A DNA stretch of 64,000 nucleotides from UBA10649 sp965227045 (GTDB taxonomy: Bacteria; Actinomycetota; Actinomycetes; S36-B12), in assembly GCA_965227045.1 (NCBI GenBank), contig OZ245718.1:496001-560000 (forward strand). The letters run 5' to 3'. Numbering within the stretch: position 1 is the stretch's first letter; every line of letters starts with the position of its first letter. Shown piece after piece: positions 63,397 to 64,000 of the stretch. The translations under genes and the position numbers were made by a program. The notes beneath the pieces were generated by a model. That model searched no databases, was not told the DNA's origin, and was given only the letters and a program-made list of their open reading frames with translations.

Positions 63397-63416
63397 GGTT
63401 GCCTAATTCTAGTGAT

Positions 63417-63479
63417 CGCCGACCTTGAGGTTGGCGTGGGAATCGGCGCCGCAAAGCGGCGCCAACCTCAAGGTCGGCG
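63417..63479. repeat. Composite palindromic element in the sufT/ABC-F gap
   Basis: Two 20-bp arms (63417-63436 and 63460-63479) are exact inverted copies. Each arm is itself a hairpin of 8 bp with a 4-base loop, one having a G-T pair. Between them GGCGCCGC-AAA-GCGGCGCC (63445-63463) forms a third hairpin that shares 4 bases with the right arm. It may act as a terminator after sufT or as a REP-like element. Confidence 0.8.
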
Positions 63480-63493
63480 GACGGTGGAGAGGA

Positions 63494-63808
63494 TTAGAGG
63501 TTGAAGCCGAGGGCCCGCAGCATCTCGCGGCCATCGTCGGTGATCTTGTCAGGGCCCCACGGCGGCATCCAGACCCAGTTGATCCGGAAGTCATCGACGA
63601 CGCTGCTCAGTGCCGAGCGCGTCTGGTCCTCGATCACGTCGGTGAGCGGGCAGGCGGCCGACGTCAACGTCATGTCGACGGTCGCGATGTTCGCGTCGTC
63701 GACCGACACCGAGTACACCAGACCGAGGTCCACGACGTTGATGCCCAGCTCGGGGTCAACAACATCCTTCATAGCCTCGATGACGTCGTCGTCAGTGGCA
63801 ACGCTCAT
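63494..63808 (-). CDS. sufT: SufT/PaaD-like DUF59 protein
   Basis: A 104-residue MIP18-family protein that helps mature iron-sulfur clusters. It has VIEAMKDVVDPELGINVVDLGLVYSV and the conserved Cys in MTLTSAACPLTDVIEDQ, and the C-terminal VWMPPWGPDKITDDGREMLRALGFNL. The ATG shares ATGA with the stop of the upstream SufU-like gene, showing it is the end of the SUF operon. Length and motifs match the family. Confidence 0.92.
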   Translation of the reverse strand: MSVATDDDVIEAMKDVVDPELGINVVDLGLVYSVSVDDANIATVDMTLTSAACPLTDVIEDQTRSALSSVVDDFRINWVWMPPWGPDKITDDGREMLRALGFNL

Positions 63809-64000
63809 GACTGCTCCTTATTCGTGGTGCTCGGTGCGGTGGTTGAACTGGCTGAGATGCCAGCCTTGGCCTCGGCGTCCTGCAATGCCATCCACGGCAG
63901 CAGGGCGCACTTGATCCTGGCTGGGTACTTCGCGACGCCCACGAACGCGATGCCGTCGCCGAGCAGGTCCTCGTCGGGCTCCGCGTTGCCCTTGCTGCGC
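63805..64000 (-). CDS. sufU: SufU-like iron-sulfur scaffold, C-terminal part
   Basis: The last 64 residues of a SufU-type protein, cut by the window edge. LLGDGIAFVGVAKYPARIKCALLPWMALQDA carries the third Cys ligand in IKCALLPW, diagnostic of SufU. The C-terminus adds a Ser/Thr/Ala-rich tail. SufU passes sulfur from SufS to cluster assembly. The start lies outside the window. Confidence 0.9.
   Translation of the reverse strand, partial: RSKGNAEPDEDLLGDGIAFVGVAKYPARIKCALLPWMALQDAEAKAGISASSTTAPSTTNKEQS

Overview
The window is chromosomal DNA of a high-G+C actinobacterium, roughly two thirds G+C by eye. The evidence is a proteasome and pupylation locus (prcA, pafA, pafB, pafC), RbpA, the gcvH-garA-ftsR cluster, dodecin, an InhA-type enoyl reductase, and many GTG starts. 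Gene order in the core blocks matches what I remember of Mycobacterium (Rv2089c-Rv2097c and Rv1822-Rv1832) and Streptomyces. Nothing seen fixes the family or genus. Genes are tightly packed, often with 4-base stop/start overlaps, and no gene-free stretch exceeds about 300 bases. I saw no rRNA, tRNA, CRISPR array, insertion sequence or prophage.

Layout. (1) 1-17.8 kb is a core block: proteasome alpha subunit end, PafA, two FKBP isomerases, PafB/PafC, TatA/TatC, a diacylglycerol-kinase-like lipid kinase, HelY helicase, a stand-alone 5'-3' exonuclease, an M24 peptidase, an acyl-CoA dehydrogenase, an amidohydrolase, Lnt, polyprenyl-phosphate mannose synthase, FxsA and RbpA. (2) 17.9-41.2 kb is an accessory region. 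It holds secreted enzymes (multicopper oxidase with a beta-propeller-like tail, GH26 glycosidase, intradiol-dioxygenase-like lipoprotein, two CAP proteins) and an AraC/VOC/UvrA-like ABC module. It also has a divergent EamA exporter and XRE-cupin regulator pair, a 29-residue membrane peptide, and an RTX-like plus pentapeptide-repeat protein. Next comes a same-strand group: methyltransferase, glycosyltransferase, unknown protein, patatin-like protein, SnoaL-like protein. The region ends with an ArsR/SRPBCC operon and ChrA. (3) 41.2-51.4 kb is a core block on the minus strand: PgsA, DUF881, Sbp, DUF881, GcvH, GarA, FtsR, a DUF151 nuclease, a second MerR protein and GcvP, which sits behind a tandem glycine riboswitch. 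(4) 51.4-64 kb is a further core block: TauE, ABC ATPase, SerB, SixA, FabI, FabG, TMEM175, dodecin, DUF3099, SURF1, an SDR, an ABC exporter, enoyl-CoA hydratase, ABC-F, SufT and the end of SufU.

The strongest window-wide pattern is a -10-like hexamer TANNNT placed 6 (sometimes 7) bases before the start codon of many genes on both strands, as expected for leaderless mRNAs. It fixes several starts and reveals a 29-codon gene. Other regulatory signals read directly are a pair of 17-bp operators at the ArsR operon, an operator embedded in the EamA/XRE divergent promoter, a 13-bp palindrome over the MerR promoter, the glycine riboswitch, and a complex palindromic element at 63.4 kb.

The least explained part is the 31.8-35.7 kb group, where a 348-residue protein I cannot assign is translationally coupled to a glycosyltransferase and followed by a patatin-like protein whose usual catalytic Asp reads as Asn.
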